This document shows positions 36,572-46,295 of a DNA stretch of 64,000 bases, piece after piece. Below the pieces are notes generated by a model. It had not been told where the DNA came from and did not search any database. It saw only the letters and a program-made list of their open reading frames with translations. The number at the start of each line of letters is the position of its first letter. Within the stretch, counting starts at the first letter, position 1. The translations under genes were made by a program, and so were the position numbers. The DNA is from Narthecium ossifragum (taxonomy: Eukaryota; Streptophyta; Magnoliopsida; Dioscoreales; Nartheciaceae), in NCBI GenBank assembly GCA_963920575.1, contig OY986971.1:6760779-6824778 (forward strand), given 5' to 3'.

Positions 36572-37075
36572 ATGTCTACTTCCAACTACGAGTCGTCAGG
36601 GCCCGAGTTTGAGCCAGGTTCTCCGGTATCTCAAGCTTCAATGTTTTCATCTGATGATGACCTTGCCGACTCAGCCGACTCAGCCGACTCGAGCCGGCCT
36701 CCGTCGCCACCGGTAGTCTTCTGTTACCATCCTTGGGATGTCCCCATCCCTATTTATCCTGCCGGTTCGGTTATCGACCATCCTGTCGGTGTTGAGTTTT
36801 TTGGGCCGTTCCCGGATCCTGATCTCTTTGCCTGTCTTGTTTATGTTATTCAGCACGACCCTGGTCTCGAGGATCCGTGGGTCGCTTTCCGATTGCCCGA
36901 CGGGTCCTCTGTTGTGGTGCCTCCACGATCTCTGATTGATCCGGGGCTTCTATCGCCAGCACTTTCGCCCCCAGGATCCCCGTATGCCTCGGATGACCCT
37001 GATCGCCCACTGTTCCGACAGTCGAGCGAGAGTGATTCTGACGAGGACGAGGACGACATGGACGATGATGATTAG
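36572..37075 (+). CDS. C: small acidic protein of unknown function
   Basis: The 167-codon frame starts with ATG. It is Ser/Pro/Asp-rich at both ends. The N-terminal stretch repeats ADSADSADS. The middle holds a more ordered-looking segment (VVFCYHPWDVPIPIYPAG, VEFFGPFPDPDLFACLVYVI). The tail is strongly acidic (SESDSDEDEDDMDDDD). It lies between pol and the larger downstream ORF, in the accessory region of this Athila-like element, with no RT, protease or membrane features. I do not recognise a family. A regulatory or chromatin-interacting role is speculation from the acidic tail only. Confidence 0.5.
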   Translation: MSTSNYESSGPEFEPGSPVSQASMFSSDDDLADSADSADSSRPPSPPVVFCYHPWDVPIPIYPAGSVIDHPVGVEFFGPFPDPDLFACLVYVIQHDPGLEDPWVAFRLPDGSSVVVPPRSLIDPGLLSPALSPPGSPYASDDPDRPLFRQSSESDSDEDEDDMDDDD

Positions 37076-37737
37076 AATTTAGGACTCTCATATGCTACTT
37101 TCTAGGACTCCTGCTTGATGTCTGTCTAGATTGAGTCTGTTACTTGCCAGTTTATTTTTGCACTTTGGATTTTATTTTGTTCTTCGTAGCTTTGTTCTGT
37201 TCGTTCCTCAATGACATTGGATTTGGGTTGCTTGGATTTATTGTGTTGATCTGGTGTGCGGCACCACGCTTGCTGTGCATGTTTTGGGTGTTCAAGGAGT
37301 TGGATCGATCGGGTTTCTTGGACCGATCGATTCCCCTCCCTTAAGGTGTGTATTGTGGCGCTTGGGCTGGGTGACGAGTGGAGTTCGATCGATCCAACGC
37401 CCAGGGCTGGATCGATCGAAGTCGTGAGGCTTGGGGGTTATAAGGGGAGTCCGAGCGATCCTAGGGCTTATCCCCTTTGATCGCTCCCCCTTTCTTTTTC
37501 TTCTTCCCCGTTCCATTTGGGTTCCGCCGCTCCGTGATCCTCCTCCCGGCCGGTCGTCGGTCTCCCCTCCGGCAAGACCTCCTCACCATCATCCTCCACC
37601 GCCCCACATTCCATTCCTCCGACATCCTTCCCCACTCACGACCTCTTCATTTCATCTAAACCCACTCCGCTTCTCCACCCGAGGTTCCGTGTGCTCCGTT
37701 GACCATCGCCGGCGCCGCCCTTGTCTTCACCTCTACC
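37076..37737. other. C: spacer with GATCGATC hairpins
   Basis: The spacer lies between the two accessory ORFs. It contains a perfect pair of 13-base arms, TTCGATCGATCCA (37384-37396) and its complement (37408-37420). A second pair lies near 37302-37332 (TTGGATCGATCGGG facing GACCGATCGATTC). A C/T-rich stretch precedes the next ATG. Confidence 0.7.
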
Positions 37738-39147
37738 ATGGTACGCGCGAAGAATGTGACGACGAAGGGCGTCGGCGGAAAAGGGAAAGCGGCCGCCGCT
37801 TCTTCATCCACCCCTCCGGCCCGACGGCTGCCATTAACTACGGCGTCGTCAATGTCTTCTCCAGCCACATCCGCTTCTTCCCCGGCGTCGTCCTCTTCCC
37901 CACCTCCGCCAAGGCCGATCCGAGCCTCGCGAGCTCCACCTTCCTCTTCGAAGGCCGTCACTGCGTCGTCCGGCAAGAGGAAGGCTGCGGCGGTGGCTAC
38001 TTCTTCCCAACAAGTGCAGCGACCACGAAAGCGCAAGAAATCCCACCCATCGACTGCCCCGACAGACGTCCGCGGCCTTCATCCTCGCTGGCAGCGCGAG
38101 CTCAACCTTGAGTACGCCTTCGACGTCGAGTTTTTCCGTACGGTCGAGCACGCCAAAGATTCCGTTGCGACCCTTGAGCGCCGGGGTCTCCTACCTGTGT
38201 GCACGCCCAGCTCTACAGTCTATCCGCGGTTGGTGTGCATGTTTTATCAGAACATGCAGCCTATTCCTTTTGGGGACGAGCGTGACAAGGATACATCCCA
38301 CCAGTACCAGTCCCGTGGGTTCACTTCCATGATCGACGGAGTAGAGGTCACTTTGAATCTCCGGGCGGTCTGCGATGCCTTGTCAATTCCCAAGCGCTGC
38401 CGCGACCTCCACCGAGCGACGCCTGACGAGTATTACGCCCAGGAGTTCGACGCTTATATGTTTCTTCGGCCGAACCGTTATCCCTCCGACACCTTTTCTC
38501 GCGCTGAGCTGCCGCCGCACATGTGGCTGATCGACGATGTCCTGCGACGTAATGTTTTTCAGATGGGGCATGCTCAGTATCGGACTGGCGACTGGCTCCG
38601 CATGCTCTGGCTGTTGGCCAAGGACTGGGCGATGAGTATTCCGCAGATGATCTTGGAGGACATCGACCAGTTCTATCGGATGACGGTGCTGGATATGCGG
38701 CCGAGTTATGACGATGCCGCCTGCCCACATCATCGGCTTGTCTCCACGGTTCTACACCGCCAGGAGTGCGTTCCAGAGGGGGAGCAGACCGTGTCGATGG
38801 ATGCCCTTCTGGCGGCACGGTTTCGTTCCACCACCTGGAGCAAGGTCCTCAGTCACATGAGGAGGGTGGGTGTCTTGCTCAGTCAGCCGCGGCCCAGCCG
38901 ATCACACCATGCACCGGAGTACGGGCCAGTCGACCATCCTACGTTGGGCGAGATGTACCGAGAGTTCCACGGCGAGTTGGCACGGTTACACCAGCGTTTG
39001 GACGCTGTCGACGCGAGGGATGCGGCCATCCGAGCAGACCTGTCGTACATTCGGGCGCGTCTTGACGACCTTCACCCACCTGCGCCGGTTCTTACTATCG
39101 TACCTTATTGTCCGCCGCCTGTCCCTGAGGCACCACCTCGGCCTTGA
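37738..39147 (+). CDS. C: accessory ORF at the env-like position (plant transposon-protein-like)
   Basis: The frame encodes 469 aa from the ATG in MVRAKNVTTKGVGGKGK; upstream codons are open but lack ATG. The N-terminal ~115 residues are Ala/Ser/Pro-rich and basic (nuclear-signal-like RPRKRKKS). A folded-looking domain follows (about residues 120-380), with HPRWQRELNLEYAFDVEFFR, VYPRLVCMFYQNM, VTLNLRAVCDALSIP and GDWLRMLWLLAKDWA. The C-terminal part has a short heptad-like stretch. It sits where Athila elements are said to carry an env-like ORF, but I see no signal peptide or transmembrane segment. It resembles the uncharacterised putative plant transposon protein domain found in Athila-type accessory ORFs. 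Function unknown. Confidence 0.7.
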   Translation: MVRAKNVTTKGVGGKGKAAAASSSTPPARRLPLTTASSMSSPATSASSPASSSSPPPPRPIRASRAPPSSSKAVTASSGKRKAAAVATSSQQVQRPRKRKKSHPSTAPTDVRGLHPRWQRELNLEYAFDVEFFRTVEHAKDSVATLERRGLLPVCTPSSTVYPRLVCMFYQNMQPIPFGDERDKDTSHQYQSRGFTSMIDGVEVTLNLRAVCDALSIPKRCRDLHRATPDEYYAQEFDAYMFLRPNRYPSDTFSRAELPPHMWLIDDVLRRNVFQMGHAQYRTGDWLRMLWLLAKDWAMSIPQMILEDIDQFYRMTVLDMRPSYDDAACPHHRLVSTVLHRQECVPEGEQTVSMDALLAARFRSTTWSKVLSHMRRVGVLLSQPRPSRSHHAPEYGPVDHPTLGEMYREFHGELARLHQRLDAVDARDAAIRADLSYIRARLDDLHPPAPVLTIVPYCPPPVPEAPPRP

Positions 39148-40998
39148 GCCTCGTTCGTAGATGCTTGCTTACTTTACCTGTATACCTTTTAGGTTTCTTG
39201 CGTCTATGGCCGTGTGCTGGTCAGTTTTGATGTGACTTGTGTAGTGGATGGACTCATTTTTGTACTTGCTTGGCATGCAATATACATAGTTTTTTGGATT
39301 TTGGGGGGTGTCTTCGGGGACCAAAGGGAAGCTGATTGTGCTGGTCTACTGTGTGTATGTGGATGAATGTGGTTGCTTTGTGTGTCTTGCAGGTGGAAGC
39401 TCAGGATTGTAGTTTTTCAATTTCTGTCATTGTGATGAATGGTTGTACAGCCCATGGGTTTCTTGCATAAATAGAGGAAATGCTGCCGAATTTTTCTCCA
39501 ATTTCCATGCCTATTCCTTATATTCCATTAATGCATCACGGGGTATTCCTTCTTTATTTTTACAGGGCATCTATGCGGTCGCATGCACACCTGGGAGCCA
39601 TCACTATTTTCTTGGTTTTCACACCTAACCTTGATTTGCAATTTTGTTGTCTTTTTTATCATCAAGGTTACTTCTTCGTCTGAAGTATCTCAGGTTATCT
39701 CTACCCTATATTCTTTGGGTTATTTTTATGACTTAGTGTAATTGGGGACAATTACATTTAAGTTGGGGGGTAGAATTCTAGGAATTCATGTTTATTTATT
39801 TCATGATAACCAACTATTATATGTCCCTGAGATCGTGTCAGAAGAACGAAATGAAGAGACTGATTTATGAAGATGCTTGATTTAGAAATTTATCCTATGA
39901 ATTGTTCAGAAATTCAAATGTCATGTAAAATTCAGTAAATTTAACTATGCATGGCATGAGTTCTGTACTTTAACACTTTTACCATGGTTTAGGGATGACT
40001 TGACAGATCTTACTGCACTTGAGCACGTTTACATGTGGATGAGTTGAAATTAGATTCTGAACCTGATACTAGGATGGATTTATGATTCTAGACTTGACAC
40101 AGAAAATACATGAACACATGCAATTATCTGCGTAAAAAAAAAAAGAAAAAAAAAGAAAAAAAGAAAAAAAGAAGAAATAAGAAAAAGAAGAAGAAAGGAT
40201 TTTCAACTTAGTAACCGGGCAGTGTGCCTAGCCAGCATGGTGTTCGCGTAAAAAGGTTGAATTTCCTTTAATGAAAAAAAATAAGAATAATCGAATGACT
40301 AGTTATGATTTGTAGCCTTCATGGTTTGAGCATTAGAGTCTGAAGAGTGTTCTACACTTAGTGCCCTAAAGCCGTCTGGTTTGGGAGTCACTGGCTTGAA
40401 CCTCGTTACATGGACCATGAAGAAAGCTTAAGAAATCATAACATTGCACATGTCATTGGAAAAATAAAAGAAAAAAGAAAAAAACAGATATTGCTATGTG
40501 ATAAGTGGAAGATATGTGCTTGGATAGGGTTGTGATCTTGAATAGTTGAAGTGTTTAGATATAATTGATGCTCTGAAGCATGTGTAAACTCAAATTCACA
40601 CACAAGAGAGTCAAAGTTATTTTTGAACCATGATTAAATATGTTGAAGTGCTGGAAGTGTGTTATGAATTGTTCTCATTTACTTTATGTTTATATGACTA
40701 TGAATTAAAGAATACATTCATGGATATTTGTTCTGTTTGCTGCATTGGAATTAATGAGGATCTTAATGGAGTTCTGATGACATCCTTCAAGGGGATGTGT
40801 AGATGTTTGTGGGTATCATCGCTGGAAACCCTCAGGAGACTATAACTCCTCCACTGGGGTCACCCAGGGGTTTAAAGGCTTGTTGCACATGCTAAGTGCA
40901 ATCGTGAGACCTACGAAAGTGGCTAGTTAGATTTACTGCTTTACTTTTAATTTTTGTTTGCTTTGCTCGAGAACTAGCAAAGATCAAGTTGGAGGGTG
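39148..40998. other. C: 3' untranslated region and polypurine tract
   Basis: There is no gene. A purine-rich AAGTTGGGGGGTAGA at about 39760-39774 looks like an internal polypurine tract. An A/G-rich stretch (about 40134-40198) follows. AAGTTGGAGGGTG lies directly before the 3' LTR and is the likely primer for plus-strand synthesis. Confidence 0.65.
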
Positions 40999-42523
40999 TG
41001 ATAAGACTTGAAAAGTGCACAAAACACCCTTGTAATTTGGCTTTGTTGGGCCCCGAGCAATGCTGGACTGACTACTTTTATTCCATTTCAGGCATAACAG
41101 GTCCTTTCACGAGTTAGATCAACTCTGGAGTTAAAACAATCTATTTTGGCGTTTTTGGGCAAGCCAGATCGATCGAGCTCTACAGGCTCGATCGATCCAA
41201 CTCAACCAGCAAGGGATGTAGCTTAACAACGGTGATTCGATCGATCGGCCTAGTCAAGCCCGATCGATCCAGCTCGGGAGTTACCAGCAATAAGGCGTAG
41301 GATCGATCGAACTCCAAGAGTTGGATCGATCCAGCTCGGGCGTTGCGCAATATGAAGGGAGTTAAGGACTCCGATCGATCGAACTCCAAGAGTTGGATCG
41401 ATCGGATGCGGCCAGAAGCAAAGATCGACGGCTCTGATCTAATCCGTGGGAGGTTGTCTCTTGGGCTATAAGTAGGCATTGTTTAGGGATTTTTGGGGGG
41501 CTTTTCCAGACATTTTTGGAGGGAGTTTATCTATCTTTTCTACATCTTTTCTTCGACGATTCTTTGGAGGAGATCCATGGTGGGAGGAGATCAGCAACTT
41601 CTACCGATGGATTATCTACTGAAGATGAGTAGCTAAAACCCTAGCCATGGGATTCTTATGATGTAACTAGGGTTTTTACTAGGGATTTCTCAGATTTAGG
41701 GTTTGTATACACGATTATTTGGTTTTATGGATTGATTATATTTTCCTATATCTTGGTGTCGATTTCTTGCTGGATGTTTGGATCGTTCTTACTTGCACTT
41801 GATTCTAGAGCTTGTGTATGTTAGGGCGTGGATTGGATTCATCCAAATAAGAGGATCATGCTAGTACCATGATATCTCGGATGGAATTTTATTCGTGATT
41901 AGGGATTGTATAGTGCTAGTCCCACTATAGTAGTGCTAGTCCCACTACGTTCCATCCCTAATCCTTCATGCATCTTATCTTTGTAGTTTCGGCCATCGAG
42001 ATGCGAAGTCATCTCGATATTACACCTAAATCCATATCTTTGGCTTTGCGTGTGATGAACTCATCTGAGTAAGAGAGTTCATTAGCAGTGAACGTAACTA
42101 ATCATTCGGTCACTGATATTTCGTTAATTGTTCTTGCCGACAAGGAATCCTATACAGAACTTGTCGAGTGATAAGGAGAATTAGCCATTCCTTTATCAAC
42201 TATTAGAAAGCCATTTATCGTGTCTGCATGCCCTGATCTTTGGAAAACCTGGTAGAACCTTAGTTACTGATTAAGAATCCTATGGTCCTTTCTCTCATAT
42301 TCTCCCGTCCTTTAGTATAAGTTAGCTTAATTTCAACTTGTAATCTTTTCTCAACTTATTAGTAGGAGATTTACTAAGTATTTGATTTAAATCCCTGAAA
42401 TCCCTGTGGACTCGACTCGGACTCTCCACTATCTACTAGTTCTTAGTAGTTAAAGTAGAGCACCGGAATATATTGTAATTTTGGTTAGACTTATTAAGCC
42501 ACGACACTTTTCAAGTCGTATCA
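40999..42523 (+). repeat. 3' LTR of C
   Basis: It is the same length as the 5' LTR (1,525 bp), with about 15 substitutions and no indels seen by eye. Its four hairpins lie at 41167-41405 and its TATA box at 41466-41474. It is followed by the target duplication CCGGC. Confidence 0.95.
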
Positions 42524-43604
42524 CCGGCGTGCGCCGAGGGCCTTATATGTGATATCTGTGAGCTGTTGTCTGCGGGGCTGCTTCCCGATGCAGGTGTGGT
42601 GGTGGACTGCTGGCAGTTGGTGGGGTTACCACTGCAGTTGTCCCTAGACCTTAATTACCTATTCACCACCCCGGGCCGGTAGGGTGTCGTGCCCAGACCT
42701 TGTCTTTTATCATCACATATTGTTGCATGCTGATCTGTTGTATCTTGCGTATGATCATAGGATGCATTGTTCTGTGCATTAGTTGCATAAGGCTGAGACG
42801 TTGCAATGGGTTGATCCCCGATTCGGGGCTTTCAGGTAGTCCAGATCTAGCTCTAGGAACGTTGCGGGTAGCCTGGTCCAGGACTCGATTTGTAGTATTC
42901 AGTCGTCATCGATGATAGGATTAGATGACTTGAATACAGAAGTTGATTGATGATTAGAGGTCGTGTCGGCCTCGAGCCAAGTCTGAGGTGTAGCCGGTGC
43001 CCGGTCATTCTTAAACTCTTGGGTAGAGGGTGTGCCTACCCAACGGTGCTCTATCCGCCAAACAGTGTTCTGTGTTTTAGTTGAGAGTCTGCAGTGTTGG
43101 AGCCTGCGTTTATGGGCATCCGGTGGGGTTATGGGACCCCTGTGATACACCTAGGCTTTGCTTGGGGGCGACACTGTTGTGTTCCCTCCCTTATGAGTGT
43201 CGTAGTGTAGTGTCGCTGCTGAGCTTTATGCTCATTCCTATCTGGGCTGCGTTTGCAGGTGCTGGTGCTAGCTCTTCTTCAGTCGCCCCTACCGGGCAGG
43301 TGTTCGGCGACGTGGCGGCGTCTGGCGGAGCTTGAGGAGCTGTGATCCACTCTACTTACCTTTTGTTTAGATAGCCTCCTACGGGAGAGATCTTGTATAA
43401 CTAGACCCTGTTGAGGTTTTATGATATTATATTATATTCCAGCTTTGAGGTTTGAGATAATTGTTGTTTATCAGGGTGTTGTGAATTGCTAGGGAGACCA
43501 TTACGATTAGAGGGAAACCTCGCCAAAATTTCCGCAGTAAGTTAGGTTCCGGTTCGCGTCGCCCTGCCTGGTTGGGCCTACGCGGGTTTGGGCGCGACAT
43601 TCTA

Positions 43605-44135
43605 CCCCTAGATGTCAAAGTTGAAAGCATGATAAGAACGACAGCGTTCTTTGTTATGGACTCATCAACCAGTTATAATATGTTACTTGGTCGCGACTGG
43701 ATCCACGGAAATCGATGTGTTCCATCGTCCTTACATCAGTGTTTATTTATGTGGGACGACGAAGGGAATGTCGAGTCCATCATGGCTGACAACATGCCGT
43801 ATAGTGTTGATACCCATGATGTCGAAGCCTCTTTTTACGATTGTAATTATGGGCCGTTACAGTTCATGCAAATCAAGGATACCTTGAAGATCGTTTCAGA
43901 AAACGGTGAGATTCTCAAGGAGCGTGTAGCTGAATTGTTTGACCCTGCAAGACCAACCTCTATGTTCTTTGCTCCAAAAACTGGCCGCTCATCGGCCACA
44001 AAGTTGCCCTAATGCATACAACTGATGAAAAAATTCAGGTTGATGTTACGGCCTTCAAAGCCAAGTTAATGGCTTATCAGCTAGAAACGTTCATGACTCC
44101 AAGTATGAACGACATCGACTGTTTGAAAGAACTTC
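43605..44135 (+). pseudogene. A: protease C-terminal side and linker to RT
   Basis: The protease frame resumes after solo LTR B2 with the LPLDVKVESM strand and the STSYNMLLGRDWIHGN block typical of Ty3/gypsy proteases. The frame stops at 44010-44012 (TAA), a short stretch follows in another frame, and solo LTR B3 interrupts at 44135. Confidence 0.8.
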
Positions 44136-46290
44136 TGTGAGGACCCGTCCCTCCATCCCTTCGGCTTGTTGTTTGCCCCAGGGGCAATTTGGGAAATTGC
44201 GCCTTGGCGGTCGTTTTCACACTGGGTGTGCACACACAGGCCTTGCTTGATGGTTGTGTCTGTTAGAAAGGTTAGGTGGGACCTGGTTGGGGGTTCTGGA
44301 CTTGGGCCTGTGTCCCAGCCCAAGTTTGTCTTTCAGGGCTCAGAAGATCGATCACCTATGGGTGGAGATCGATCCTGTGGCTAGCAAGATCGATCCCGCA
44401 TGCAAGGATGATCGATCATGCCTGTGCCTGGAAGTCTTTGTCGGTGGCTTTCGAAGGACGGCCACCGCGGTGGCCGTCGCTTCCCCTGTCAGGGGAGGGG
44501 AGACTTTTGCTCCCCTCCTTTGCCTTTCCCGCGGTTTCTCCGGCTTTCCCCGGCCTTACCCCCCCTTCCCCTCCCCCTCCTTTTTTCCCCTCTTCTTCTT
44601 CTTTCCCGCGGATGCTCTGCTTCTTCCCCTGTTCCGACCGCCCCTTTCTCTCCTCCGTTCTTCCTCCTCCGGCCACCTCTCCTGGAGCTTGAAGGCTCGT
44701 TGGGTTCGTGGCGTGGCGAGGAAGATCCTTAGCTAGGCTTCGTGGATAGAAGCTGCTCTAAGGAGGTATGGTTCTTCTTCTAAAACTCCGGCTGTTTGAG
44801 GGTTTTGTATCCGGGTTTTGTTTTGCTTAGATCTCCTTGTGGAGTTGTTCCTTCCCGGTTTTGAGGCCTTAAGTAGCCTCGTGGTACTCAGATCTGCCAA
44901 CCCACCAAGTTTGGTGAGGTTTGGTTGTGTTTTCCGGCGGTTCTCCGGCCGGAAGCACGCCGGAACCCATCTTTGGGTGATCGATCCTTCTGGGAGGAAG
45001 GATCGGTCCTCTGGTGTGGGCTTGCTGCGCCCAGCACATGATCGATCTTCTTATGGGAGGAGATCGATCATGGGGCCTGGGTAAGCATGGTTACCCTTCG
45101 TCCCGAGAATGATCGATCCTCCTGGGAGGAGTGATCGATCTTCTTTGGCTCGTCGGCGAGGGAAGCTCACTGTTGCTTGGATGATCGATCCTTCCCTTGG
45201 TGAGGATCGATCCTTCAGCAGCAGAGAGGGTTTTCAAGAGTTTTGCCCGCGGGGCTTCGCAGGTAAGTGGGTTTTGACGGTTTTGCCCTCGGGGCTTATA
45301 CTGTAGTGAATTACGCATGAATGCTTATCGCTTTGTGGTTGAACCGGGAGGGTGATGCCTCTCGGGTGTGTAGAATAAATGGGCTGACGGTATGCCCTTA
45401 CCGCTTTGTGGTGAACCGAGGGAGTCATGACCCTCGGGAGTGTTTAGTACAAATGGGCCGAAGGTGTGCCCTTGATGTGTTGTTTGTTACAGCTTTATCA
45501 TATTTATACTGCCCTGTTTTCCTGTGCATTAGGCATGCTAGGATAGATTGGGTGGGTGTTGGCTCTGCTGCTTAGAGTACCGAGTGATGGTAGTCTTAAC
45601 TTCGGTTGTTCCGCCAAGTGCGGAGATCCCGCTTGGAGAAGGGGGTCCTACTGGGTGCGTCGTGTCCACCCTGTGTCAGGGAATGTCGGAGTTGCCCACC
45701 CCTGAGCAGTGGCGTTATCGGAGATACGCACCTAGGACAGGAACCCTTCGGGTTATTGATGGGATTGTTGGATCCTTGGCAAGCCTCAGTATTTGGCATC
45801 AGAGTGTGTCCGGTTGCTTTACCCTTGTGTGTGTGGGAGTTGTAGAGTAGGACCCTGCTGAGCTGTTGCTCATGCCTACCTGGACTGTGTTTGTTGCAGG
45901 TGCAGGTGGCCGCTCTGTCCCAGTGTTACCCCCTCGGTCGTCTCGTGGCAGCGGGCCAGATCCTGACCATGTCTGAGGGTCAGGATGGGTTCGTGTGCGC
46001 CTTCGCGGAGACCCCGGTGGGTGTTGCAGTTTCTTTTTGGGGACTGTTGATCCCTTGTGGTTTGCTGTACTAAACTCTGTTAACTCTTTTATTACCGTTT
46101 TTGTAATAAATGTTAATAGCTGTGGTTTAGTAGCTCGCTTCCGCTCTTTCTCTTGTGCCTGTCGGCAGCTGTTTCTGCCAGCTGAGCCTTAGTCTCAACT
46201 GTTTCCGCCAGTTGAGGCTAGTGGTTGTGGTGTTCGTTTTTCCCCCCTCGTGTCCCGGCCCGGGTGCGCTGTGCGGGTCGGGGCGCGACA
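44136..46290 (+). mobile_element. Solo LTR B3 (plus) between A's protease and RT
   Basis: Its ends are TGTGAGGACCCGTCCCTCC and GGTCGGGGCGCGACA. The target duplication ACTTC is perfect (44131-44135 and 46291-46295). At 2,155 bp it is the shortest copy. It contains GATCGATC pairs at about 44346-44424 and 44979-45210, two tandem ~75-bp units each with a GC hairpin (45344-45366 and 45416-45437), and a TTGTTGCAGGTGCAGGT block near 45891-45907. No internal domain. Confidence 0.88.
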
Positions 46291-46295
46291 ACTTC

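Larger units (their letters stand above)
27396..42523 (+). mobile_element. Athila-like Ty3/gypsy retrotransposon C (young, coding-intact)
   Basis: This 15.1-kb element has two 1,525-bp LTRs, TGATAAG...GTATCA ends and a perfect target duplication CCGGC (27391-27395 and 42524-42528). It sits inside solo LTR B2. The primer-binding site TGGCGCCGTTGCCGGGGA, the gag-pol sequence and the long 3' region with extra ORFs are typical of Athila. About 15 differences separate the LTRs (about 99% identity by eye), and gag-pol is one uninterrupted frame. It is the youngest insertion in the nest and a candidate active element. Confidence 0.93.
26207..43599 (+). mobile_element. Solo LTR B2 (plus), split by Athila-like element C
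   Basis: It starts TGTGAGGACCCGTCCCTC and ends GGGTTTGGGCGCGACA. The flanks TTTTA (26202-26206) and TTCTA (43600-43604) are a target duplication with one mismatch. Without C and its duplication the LTR is about 2,260 bp. The left part has several GATCGATC hairpins, a TATA-like CCTATAAG at 26537-26544, and the hairpin before TTTAGAATAAACGGGC at about 27316. The right part has GGGCTGCGTTTGCAGGTGC at about 43243-43261. Confidence 0.87.

Noticed and set aside
37738..39147. Reading this ORF as a retroviral-type envelope gene
   Set aside because: No signal peptide, membrane segment or glycosylation-rich ectodomain is visible; only its position is env-like.
43081..46192. Several short frames inside solo LTRs B2 and B3
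   Set aside because: They are not shared between LTR copies in frame and cross known LTR blocks; not genes.
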